Positions 1 through 5,579 of a stretch of DNA of 6,661 nucleotides are shown one piece after another; within the stretch, counting starts at the first letter, position 1; the number at the start of each line of letters is the position of its first letter. The stretch is from positions 1 to 6,661 of the forward strand of contig DKGG01000030.1 of NCBI GenBank assembly GCA_002453155.1, written 5' to 3'. The position numbers and the translations under genes were made by a program. Origin of the DNA: Bdellovibrionaceae bacterium UBA6776. GTDB lineage: Bacteria > Bdellovibrionota > Bdellovibrionia > Bdellovibrionales > UBA1609. The notes under the pieces are model-generated. The model had not been told where the DNA came from, ran no database searches, and was given only the letters and a program-made list of their open reading frames with translations.

Positions 1-63
1 TAAAATTACCGCAAAAGAACCAATTAAGAAGCTCAAGCCTCTCAGCCAGTTTAACCCTTTCAT
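1..63 (-). CDS. Partial CDS: N-terminus of an exported or membrane protein (runs off left edge)
   Basis: An ATG at 63-61 opens a frame with no stop through the window edge (21 codons). The translation starts MKGLNWLRGL and continues with a hydrophobic stretch, SFLIGSFAVIL. This has the shape of a Sec signal peptide or a first membrane segment, with a short positive n-region (K2, R8) and then a hydrophobic core. A good ribosome binding site, GAGGGGG (68-74), precedes the ATG, with 7 nt between GAGG and the start. The gene follows the PAS-protein gene on the same strand after a 176-nt gap, so it may have its own promoter. The mature protein is outside the window and no function can be assigned. 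The call rests on start, ribosome site and signal-like sequence occurring together. Confidence 0.62.
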   Translation of the reverse strand, partial: MKGLNWLRGLSFLIGSFAVIL

Positions 64-239
64 AAAACCCCCTCACGTCACTTTGAGTTCATAAAGACTT
101 CTCGGACTTTGGTTGAGTGGCGTTTAGGGACTTGAGCTTTTTTTCGATATTTTTTTTTGTAAGCCCAATCAGGAGCCGCTGCGCATTATTTTTTGTGGAT
201 CAAGTTGAGACATGACCAATTTTTGTACAGTAAGACCGT

Positions 240-1454
240 TTATAAGTTTACGGCCCGATCGATTTCAGAATGAAGGTTAATGAGATCCATTCCATTGGTG
301 TGGATTTCTTTAAGAGCTGCCTGAAGCTTTTCTCGAAAACCCAGAAGAGATTCCAGCAAAACTTCCAAGTCCTTTTTATTTTTTGTCACCTTTGAAACTT
401 CAATTTTTCCTGTGACTCGAACCATCTCAAGAGCTGTGGCCAAGTCTCGAACTCGGTTTTCCACGCGAATAAAAAGTTGCAATTGCGATTTGATCTGGTC
501 CAAAGCTTCTTGAACTTTTGAACGACCTTGATCGGCGACACATTTAAGGTGTTTCAATTCTTCTTGCACGTTGATGTGATCGGAGTTTTCAATAATAAAC
601 TCTTTGTGCATTTCTGACTGAAGCAGAAAACTTGCCAATAGAAACTGACTGCCGCGAATGCTCTCCTGTACCACTTGGCCGGCACTTTGAAATTGGGAAA
701 GTTCACGATTGAGCTCATTGCTCAAGTTCTCGTATTGATGGGCCACCACCGAGATGGGGGCTCCTTCATCTCCACCTTTATTCGCTTGAACTTCCAAGTT
801 CAAAGGAATGTGCTGACTGACCTTGTAATGTTCAAAAGTTTCTTCGGTGGTCTTTTCTAGATTGATTCCATGCTTTAAGGCTCGGGTGAGTTTTTCCAGG
901 ATGGGATTTTCCTGGCCTCTCAAGGAATTTTCACGTTTCTGAACTTCAGCAATCAAACTGGTGGTCATGAAATCCTCATAGGATTCAAACCCTAGTTTTT
1001 TAAGAATTCCAAGCAACACCTCTTGCGACTCTTTGGGCTTTAAACTCTTTTGCTTCTCTTGCTTCAGAACTTCCGAGTAAACATTTTTGACATGGTTCAA
1101 AATTTCGGAGGTGGGCTTCAATCGAATGGAAAGAAACCCATCGTCCAGGGGAGCCACCAGTGCGAAAACCCAATAGTGAGACCCATCCTTTGCCTTGTTG
1201 ATCACATAAGCTCCAATGGGTTTGCCTTCCAAAATGGTTTCCCACAAAAGGTGAAAGACGCCCTTGGGCATAAAAGGATGGCGAATCAAATTGTGAGGGC
1301 GATCAATGAGCTCAGACCAATCGTATTTACTGACTCTTTGAAAAACCTCATTCCCAGAGAGAATCCAGCCCTTTTTATCTGTGCGTGAAAAGAAAAGTTC
1401 GGAGACCAAAAAAGAACTCTCGGGACCAAAATTGTGATCTGTATTTGTGCTCAT
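240..1454 (-). CDS. Cytoplasmic PAS-domain protein (Aer-type PAS) with C-terminal coiled coil
   Basis: This 404-residue protein has no signal peptide or membrane segment. Residues about 15-115 form a PAS domain of the aerotaxis-receptor type. The block HNLIRHPFMP (54-63), then W71 and GSHYWVFALVAPL (91-103), parallels the E. coli Aer sequence HNMVRHPDMP...GDHYWVRANAVP. Arg58 and His59 match Aer residues reported to matter for FAD binding, but Aer's Asp60 is Phe61 here. Cofactor binding is therefore possible, not shown. Residues 140-200 are charged and helical (SYEDFM at 158-163). Residues about 240-404 are long amphipathic helices with coiled-coil character. GKIEVSK (349-355) faintly recalls the methyl-accepting chemotaxis hairpin, but the conserved signalling tip and a HAMP domain are missing. 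It is probably a soluble sensor or chemoreceptor-related protein; partner unknown. The ATG has no good Shine-Dalgarno (only AGAAG, 2 nt away). It lies 91 nt downstream of the secreted-protein gene. Confidence 0.85.
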   Translation of the reverse strand: MSTNTDHNFGPESSFLVSELFFSRTDKKGWILSGNEVFQRVSKYDWSELIDRPHNLIRHPFMPKGVFHLLWETILEGKPIGAYVINKAKDGSHYWVFALVAPLDDGFLSIRLKPTSEILNHVKNVYSEVLKQEKQKSLKPKESQEVLLGILKKLGFESYEDFMTTSLIAEVQKRENSLRGQENPILEKLTRALKHGINLEKTTEETFEHYKVSQHIPLNLEVQANKGGDEGAPISVVAHQYENLSNELNRELSQFQSAGQVVQESIRGSQFLLASFLLQSEMHKEFIIENSDHINVQEELKHLKCVADQGRSKVQEALDQIKSQLQLFIRVENRVRDLATALEMVRVTGKIEVSKVTKNKKDLEVLLESLLGFREKLQAALKEIHTNGMDLINLHSEIDRAVNL

Positions 1455-1496
1455 ACTTCTATTTTTGGAAAGAAGCAGAGGTTACGCAAGGGGAGA

Positions 1497-1521
1497 GTCG
1501 AGAACTCTATCGGTTCTCGAC
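1497..1521. repeat. Perfect 9-bp inverted repeat between the secreted-protein and PAS genes
   Basis: GTCGAGAAC (1497-1505) is followed by a 7-nt loop and its exact reverse complement GTTCTCGAC (1513-1521). It sits 25 nt past the stop of the upstream minus-strand gene and 43 nt before the PAS gene start. As a terminator it is atypical, because on the minus strand it is followed by TCTCCCC rather than a T run. An mRNA-stabilising 3' hairpin or a dyad operator for the PAS gene fits equally well. The structure is seen directly; the role is inferred. Confidence 0.55.
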
Positions 1522-1545
1522 CAAGGTGCTTTATCTTTCAATTTT

Positions 1546-3138
1546 CTAAAGACTGCGCTCTAAAAGTCCTCGCAAGTTAACGTCCGGTGGAGTCGAGACT
1601 CCAAGTTTCCGGCGAGTTTCTTGAAGGTCATAACCCATGAATGCGTCATAGGTTCTTTCCAGTTGATTGCGAAGGCCTTGTTCTGCTTCGTACCAGTCCA
1701 GTTTGTCTCCACGGTCGGGACAGGAGTTCTTTTCTTGGCCATCCGCGCCCCACCGAAGTTCGATGCAGTGATAGGGATCAAAGGAAAGTTTGAAAAGTCG
1801 AGATGTAATTTGATTTATATCAAGAGAGTGAGGCTGGCCCACAGAGTTGGTATAGGTGAATTGGCAGACAGACTTGCTTGCAACCTTGTCATATTCGTCC
1901 AAAAGGCTCGCGACCAAATAGCAGGTTTTGTCTTGAGGAGAGCAGTTGGCGGAGTAAGCAGAGGAAACGGGTGTGTATTGAACCCGTGAATTGCCAGATC
2001 TGTACATTTCAATGTAGCGCTCAGCCTCTTCTTTCAACTCAAGGAATGCGGTTTTTAAACGAGCATCACGAGAAGGGGTGGAGTAATCTTCCCATTCACC
2101 GTAGGTTCCGTAAATATTGGAGGGCAGCTTTTGCGGATGGGATTTTTTATGAATGCCCACGCGAATGGCGGCCTGTACGGAGTGAACACGTTCTTGTACA
2201 TTCGAGCAAAGTTCGGTCATGAGCCCAGATACTTCTGCGACGGGGTCGAACTTTAAATTTCCTCCAGCCATTTGTGCACGAACATAGTCATAGTAATCCA
2301 ATGGTGTTCCATTCAACTCAAAAGTCTTTGAAAATTGAATGGTGGAAAAACGGGGAAGTTTGTCCGTTGCCGCCGTTGAAAGTTCGGGCCGCCAGTTTCT
2401 AAATCCAGCTCCATGGGCAATTCGACTGCGGCTAAATTTTTTGCTGAAAACAATGCGAGAAATGCTTTGATCGGGATGGGCGTCCATCATGCGAACCAGT
2501 CCGTTCTTTTCAATGCGATAGACAATCGCCGCGTGCCCAGAGGCATCATAGAGAATAGTTCCTGGAGCAATGGATTTTCGATCTAACATTGTGGGATAAA
2601 AATCCAATTTGTATTTGTAGTGCATGCGGTACATGGCCGTTGAAACCGCATTGATCATGTTGCGCATTTCTTCAGGGCCATTGTACGAGTTCCCCGGAGT
2701 AAAGGCACGTCTGGCTTTTGGAAGGTTGCCGTACTTCGTATAACGGATGTCGCTGACATTTCCATTTTCTGGAGCCGGGTCCACTTGTGAGACATAATCG
2801 AAGGGTAGGCCTTCCATCCACGCAAAATACATTCTGAGCGCGAAAGGCAGGTCGGCGCAATCTGCCAGGTAGTCGGTGTATTTTGGAGTTTTACTGGCGT
2901 AAAAGGGGTTGGACTTTGGGGATTTAAGGCATTTGTCCAAACTTCGGCAGCCACTGTCCCCCATGGTTTGAATGAACTCCGAAAACTTTTTTTCATCGCT
3001 TTCCTGCCAAGAGGATTTTTTAACAGTCCAAGTGCTGGATTGGGCTGAGGCTCCAACTCCGAAGGTTGAAAGGATCAATCCAAAAATCAGAGACATTGAT
3101 GTTTGAACAGATCTCAAGCAAAGTTTGCGAAATGCCAT
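1546..3138 (-). CDS. Secreted papain-like (NlpC/P60-type) Cys-His-Asp domain protein
   Basis: From the ATG at 3138 the product is 530 residues. The longest frame begins at a GTG at 3147, but GGAGG at 3148-3152 abuts that GTG and lies 9 nt from the ATG, so the ATG is preferred. Residues 1-32 form a Sec signal peptide, with a hydrophobic core LIFGLILSTFGVG and probable cleavage after ASA. Numbering from this ATG, the N-terminal half carries a cysteine-peptidase-like signature: DCADLPFALRMYFAW with Cys94, then SGHAAIVYRIEKNG with His202, then MMDAHPD with Asp219, His221 and Asp223. This order matches the NlpC/P60 papain-like fold, whose members often cleave or modify cell-wall peptides. The C-terminal 270 residues are unrecognised. 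Apart from Cys94 the mature protein has eight cysteines (64, 70, 311, 399, 406, 425, 458, 473), an even number consistent with disulfides in the periplasm or outside. Substrate unknown; a predation or wall-remodelling role would be speculation. Confidence 0.85.
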   Translation of the reverse strand: MAFRKLCLRSVQTSMSLIFGLILSTFGVGASAQSSTWTVKKSSWQESDEKKFSEFIQTMGDSGCRSLDKCLKSPKSNPFYASKTPKYTDYLADCADLPFALRMYFAWMEGLPFDYVSQVDPAPENGNVSDIRYTKYGNLPKARRAFTPGNSYNGPEEMRNMINAVSTAMYRMHYKYKLDFYPTMLDRKSIAPGTILYDASGHAAIVYRIEKNGLVRMMDAHPDQSISRIVFSKKFSRSRIAHGAGFRNWRPELSTAATDKLPRFSTIQFSKTFELNGTPLDYYDYVRAQMAGGNLKFDPVAEVSGLMTELCSNVQERVHSVQAAIRVGIHKKSHPQKLPSNIYGTYGEWEDYSTPSRDARLKTAFLELKEEAERYIEMYRSGNSRVQYTPVSSAYSANCSPQDKTCYLVASLLDEYDKVASKSVCQFTYTNSVGQPHSLDINQITSRLFKLSFDPYHCIELRWGADGQEKNSCPDRGDKLDWYEAEQGLRNQLERTYDAFMGYDLQETRRKLGVSTPPDVNLRGLLERSL

Positions 3139-3147
3139 TGAGTGCAC

Positions 3148-3152
3148 CCTCC
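3148..3152 (-). promoter_or_regulatory. Ribosome binding site that sets the start of the secreted-protein gene
   Basis: GGAGG on the minus strand lies 9 nt from the ATG at 3138 but directly touches the upstream in-frame GTG at 3147. Normal spacing excludes the GTG, so the protein is 530 residues, not 533. The trimmed N-terminus (MAFRKLCLRS) also gives a more usual signal peptide. Confidence 0.75.
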
Positions 3153-3172
3153 AAGGTTGGCGTATGGGAATA

Positions 3173-3201
3173 AGAATTTCAGATGGATGTGCAGAATTTC
3201 A
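3173..3201. repeat. 9-bp direct repeat AGAATTTCA at 20-bp spacing
   Basis: AGAATTTCA occurs at 3173-3181 and again at 3193-3201, exactly 20 bp apart, about two helical turns. The two copies overlap the -10 and -35 elements of the predicted minus-strand promoter. This is the layout expected of a pair of binding sites for a repressor or of an activator/sigma-contacting element. The repeat is seen directly; the binding protein is unknown. Confidence 0.5.
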
Positions 3202-3204
3202 CAA
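3176..3204 (-). promoter_or_regulatory. Predicted sigma-70-type promoter of the secreted-protein gene
   Basis: On the minus strand TTGTGA (3204-3199) is separated by 17 nt from TGAAAT (3181-3176). Each hexamer matches four of six consensus positions. Transcription would begin near 3169, giving a leader of about 30 nt that carries the GGAGG ribosome site. It is the best-spaced promoter I can see in the divergent region. Confidence 0.4.
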
Positions 3205-3294
3205 TCTGTGCCAGGATCCAGAGCGCCGAGTTCTTGCGCAGGTTCTAATCCTAATTTGGGTGTGTAAACAGAATTGACGTTCCAGTAAATCCGT

Positions 3295-3322
3295 AAAAAG
3301 AGGCGGTGAGTCTTGAACCGCC
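3295..3322 (-). terminator. Terminator-like hairpin, minus strand
   Basis: On the minus strand GGCGGT, a 9-nt loop and ACCGCC form a perfect 6-bp GC-rich stem, followed by TC and five T residues (3299-3295). It would stop any minus-strand transcript crossing the structured region before it reaches the promoter of the secreted-protein gene. The same stem is the first hairpin of the plus-strand structured RNA, so its use as a terminator is uncertain. Confidence 0.45.
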
Positions 3323-3434
3323 AGAGGGGCTCTAATGTGTCCTCTCCCTACAAAATTTACCTCCCCTGGGGCTCATGGAGAGCTCTATGGCCCACTGAGC
3401 GAGGCCTGGACCTTGAAGAGAAGTCCTCTGTTGG

Positions 3435-3469
3435 TGAGGGTTCCGCAAGGCTGCGGGGCTCAAATTTTT
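3435..3469 (+). terminator. Rho-independent terminator-like hairpin before the lipoprotein gene
   Basis: TGAG, a GG bulge and TTCCGCA pair across the loop AGGC with TGCGGGG and CTCA (3435-3462), using two G-U pairs. AAA and five T residues follow (to 3469). It ends 27 nt before the lipoprotein ATG. It either ends a small RNA or attenuates transcription into the lipoprotein gene. Confidence 0.5.
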
Positions 3470-3496
3470 ATAAGTAAACAAATCTAAGGAGAGAAA

Positions 3497-4942
3497 ATGA
3501 AACGCCTCATAAGCATTCCCATTGTTTGCGCAAGTTTGCTGGCTTGCTCGAAAAATAACCCACCGGCAGCAACTCCACCAAACCCCGATATGGTGACCTA
3601 TGACACCACAGTCAGTTTGGATACGAGTAAGAATCCTCCGGCGCAGGTGACAGCCTTGGCGGAAGCGATCAATGGCAAGCAGGAAGTCAGTTTTAACTCC
3701 ATCAGTGACATGATTATTGGAGACCATGTGGCCGAATACAATCGAATGGAAGGAAAGACTTTGTCTTTGGCCACGGTTCAAGCTCAGATTTCCAACTTGG
3801 CTTCGAAAGTTCAAGTGAGCCAATCCTTAGGTGCGAAGAAAGTCGCCTATGAAACCGCTTTGGAATCAGATCTTGGACGATCTATCGATTACAATTCTTC
3901 GAAAGTCACTTTAGCTCATCCTTTGGAAGAAGGACGTCAACAGTGCTATTCGGGAAGTATGTTGAGCATGGTTGTAAATCGTAAGCTTTTAACCGGGCAA
4001 GATTATCGAACCATGAACTTTGTGATGATTTATACCGATGGCCATCAACTTCCAGGTCAGATGGTATTCAAAGATTCCACCTGGTATTTAACGGGTGTGG
4101 AAACCACAGCTTTGGGGGCTGCTGAAATTAGGGAGGTTCCGGCTTCTCAAATTTCCACGGACACGTTGGTTTATGATGCTGAGTATACGGCGCTGATGGA
4201 AGTTTTTAAAAACTATATCAGTTGGCAAGAAGGAAAGCGTTTGGCCTACTCACTAAGAAAGATGACCTCCGATCGTTATGGAATCCCCATTCCTACTCAG
4301 GTGGATGCAGAAAGAATTGCGGCTCAAAAGTTGGCCGGGCAGAGGGGATCAAGATTTCGAGGATCTAATTTGAATTCCTCACCCTTTGGAATTGGAGTTT
4401 CTAAGGCTCCTGCAGGGGATCTTCAAAGAAGTGCTTACGTGGGCATTGGCACTCCAGGGGTTTTGAGTTTGAAAGCTGAGGTTCAAGGTGGGTTTGAAGG
4501 ACCTCGATTTCCCGATCACCCTGGTGAGATGAGGAACAATTTTCGGACCGAAATTTTCAAATGTGAATCTGATGGCAAATACTTCGATATCCAGATGGGG
4601 AAGCGAATTAATTTGTCGATGAAAGAAGTTGTCTTCCAATACTCATATCGAAAAGGCCGTAGAAAGATTGTCACTCGAGATTTCAAGTTTGAAAATCCGG
4701 TTTTAATTCCAATTGAGCAATATCTTGATGGGGCTCGCAATTTGCCTAGGGAATTGGAAGTTTCAGGCGCTTACTATTTGAGGGATAAGTCTCAAAGTTC
4801 TGGTGGATTGGAAGTCGAAAGACATTATTCTGAGAACCCTGACGCCAATGGTGAAAGTGAGTACCGGGTTTACTTTGTGATGGAGAATCGACGCCATATG
4901 GATCGAATCAAAACCCTTTGTAGGACCGTCGGTCACCTTTAA
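3497..4942 (+). CDS. Large lipoprotein of unknown function
   Basis: This 481-residue protein starts MKRLISIPIVCASLLAC, a type II signal peptide with lipobox LLAC and lipidated Cys17. Ser18 at the +2 position would usually send it to the outer membrane, by E. coli rules. A proline-rich linker (about 19-30) leads into a long body I cannot place in a family. Three cysteines follow the lipid anchor: Cys150 in RQQCYSGSM, Cys356 in IFKCESD and Cys475 near the C-terminus. Residues about 350-481 resemble the whole of the next gene's product: CE, then RKIVTRDF (389-396), LRD (428-430) and IKTLC (471-475). The N-terminal 340 residues would then be an additional domain. The start is secure: AGGAG (3487-3491) sits 5 nt before the ATG. 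It is first in a two-gene operon, behind the structured leader. Confidence 0.88.
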   Translation: MKRLISIPIVCASLLACSKNNPPAATPPNPDMVTYDTTVSLDTSKNPPAQVTALAEAINGKQEVSFNSISDMIIGDHVAEYNRMEGKTLSLATVQAQISNLASKVQVSQSLGAKKVAYETALESDLGRSIDYNSSKVTLAHPLEEGRQQCYSGSMLSMVVNRKLLTGQDYRTMNFVMIYTDGHQLPGQMVFKDSTWYLTGVETTALGAAEIREVPASQISTDTLVYDAEYTALMEVFKNYISWQEGKRLAYSLRKMTSDRYGIPIPTQVDAERIAAQKLAGQRGSRFRGSNLNSSPFGIGVSKAPAGDLQRSAYVGIGTPGVLSLKAEVQGGFEGPRFPDHPGEMRNNFRTEIFKCESDGKYFDIQMGKRINLSMKEVVFQYSYRKGRRKIVTRDFKFENPVLIPIEQYLDGARNLPRELEVSGAYYLRDKSQSSGGLEVERHYSENPDANGESEYRVYFVMENRRHMDRIKTLCRTVGHL

Positions 4943-4991
4943 ACCTATAAATTGACATTTTTAGAGTGATGAGAAAGGCTTAAAACCAAAT

Positions 4992-4995
4992 GGAG
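4992..4995 (+). promoter_or_regulatory. Ribosome binding site that sets the start of the small lipoprotein gene
   Basis: GGAG lies 9 nt before the ATG at 5005 and overlaps the upstream in-frame ATG at 4990-4992, so it cannot serve the latter. The ATG at 4990 has only a distant GAGAAAGG about 11 nt away. Starting at 5005 also yields a standard lipoprotein signal, positive at Lys3 rather than with the acidic Glu2 of the longer form. Confidence 0.65.
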
Positions 4996-5004
4996 AATTT
5001 AAAG

Positions 5005-5544
5005 ATGGTAAAAAGCCTTTTTCTTTTTTTGAGTGTTGCTGTTTTATCTTTGTCCGGTTGCGGTGAGAATAAGCGAGAAAAGGGAACCACTCTTTCTCAA
5101 ATGCAAGGATCTTGGATGGAGCAGGACATTGAGCAGGCTCTGGCCTCCAAAAATAAAAATAAAATTTGTGAATATTGGGAGGATAAGGAAGTTGGGGAAG
5201 GTGATCGAAAGGTGGTCACCAAAGTTTTTAGTCTCAAGGGGATCGTGATTGATTACATGGGGAATGTGATGAATCTAACTCCATTTGGAGCGGGAACTGA
5301 GGCCATGTTTAAAGTAGATCCCCGCGGAGAAGTCTATGAAGATCGTTCTGTGGAAATGAATGACAAACTGACGGATCTAGGAACTTTGATTGATCACGAA
5401 TTAAAATTTGAGGCGCCTCATTTGCTTCGCGACACCATGTATTTTGAGTCCAATGGTAAAGAGAAGTCCGAGGTTGCTTTTTATGTGCGGATTGATAGCT
5501 TGCAATATTCGAAAATTCAGACTCTGCTTAAGAACTGCAACTAG
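5005..5544 (+). CDS. Small lipoprotein, probable paralogue of the upstream lipoprotein's C-terminal domain
   Basis: Started at 5005 the protein has 179 residues; an ATG at 4990 would add five. The signal MVKSLFLFLSVAVLSLSGC ends in the lipobox LSGC, with lipidated Cys19 and Gly20 next. Cys55 and Cys178 are the only other cysteines and could form a disulfide. Several short blocks occur in the same order as in the upstream gene: CE (55-56), RKVVTKVF (68-75), LRD (141-143), then FYV (159-161) and IQTLLKNC (171-178). This suggests a common domain from a partial duplication; I have no family name for it. It lies 62 nt after its neighbour with no clear terminator between, so cotranscription is likely. 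Its stop converges with the next minus-strand gene across 28 nt. Function unknown; an envelope location is well supported. Confidence 0.83.
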   Translation: MVKSLFLFLSVAVLSLSGCGENKREKGTTLSQMQGSWMEQDIEQALASKNKNKICEYWEDKEVGEGDRKVVTKVFSLKGIVIDYMGNVMNLTPFGAGTEAMFKVDPRGEVYEDRSVEMNDKLTDLGTLIDHELKFEAPHLLRDTMYFESNGKEKSEVAFYVRIDSLQYSKIQTLLKNCN

Positions 5545-5579
5545 AGGTTGGGGCTCAAAGCAGAAATCGTCCCTAGTTG
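5538..5579. repeat. Inverted repeat spanning both convergent stop codons
   Basis: CAACTAG (5538-5544) and CTAGTTG (5573-5579) are exact reverse complements separated by 28 nt. Each arm contains the TAG stop of one convergent gene, because both reading frames end AAC TAG. The hairpin could help end both transcripts. On the plus side it is followed by GAAAAAG and then five T residues (from 5589), inside the opposing gene. The minus side has no T run. Terminator function is only plausible. Confidence 0.35.

Larger units (their letters stand above)
3295..3469 (+). ncRNA. Candidate structured RNA or leader upstream of the lipoprotein gene
   Basis: A GC-rich stretch between divergent genes folds into five consecutive hairpins. 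P1 is 3302-3322, six perfect pairs. P2 is 3323-3345, AGAGG/CCTCT plus a G-U pair. P3 is 3369-3393, ten pairs around the tetraloop GAGC with one bulged T. P4 is 3408-3426, six pairs with one bulge. P5 is 3435-3462, eleven pairs with a GG bulge, then T5 at 3465-3469. P2, P3 and P5 use G-U pairs that would be A-C mismatches in the complementary RNA, which supports the plus strand. The heptamer GGGGCTC occurs three times (3326, 3368, 3455). The 5' end is a guess: TTGACG at 3274-3279 has no well-spaced -10, and 3205-3273 shows nothing I recognise. I found no 6S, SRP, tmRNA, RNase P, TPP, cobalamin, SAM or c-di-GMP signature. It may be an independent small RNA or an attenuating leader. Confidence 0.45.

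Noticed and set aside
1050..1388. 112-codon plus-strand frame antisense to the PAS gene
   Set aside because: It overlaps a well-supported coding region and shows no domain or signal. It is a shadow frame.
2655..3056. 133-codon minus-strand frame in another phase of the secreted-protein gene
   Set aside because: It is fully inside the NlpC-like region of the real gene, which has a signal peptide and motifs; the alternative has neither.
3295..3469. 6S RNA, T-box or TPP-like riboswitch identity for the structured region
   Set aside because: It lacks the long closing stem between ends expected of 6S, the T-box bulge sequence, and the TPP core UGGAUAAU. Superficial matches such as ACTGAG were not enough.
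3461..3495. Minus-strand TATAAA (3472-3467) as a promoter for a reverse-strand small RNA
   Set aside because: A good -10 that would start RNA near 3460, but no matching -35, and the hairpins lose G-U pairs on this strand. Kept only as the less likely orientation.
3332..3823. 163-codon open frame on the minus strand
   Set aside because: It lies mostly antisense to the secure lipoprotein gene and partly in the structured RNA region, with no ribosome site and an atypical composition. It is a shadow frame.
4952..4957. Perfect -35 hexamer TTGACA between the two lipoprotein genes
   Set aside because: No acceptable -10 at 16-18 nt (the bases there read AAGGCT). Not enough to call an internal promoter.
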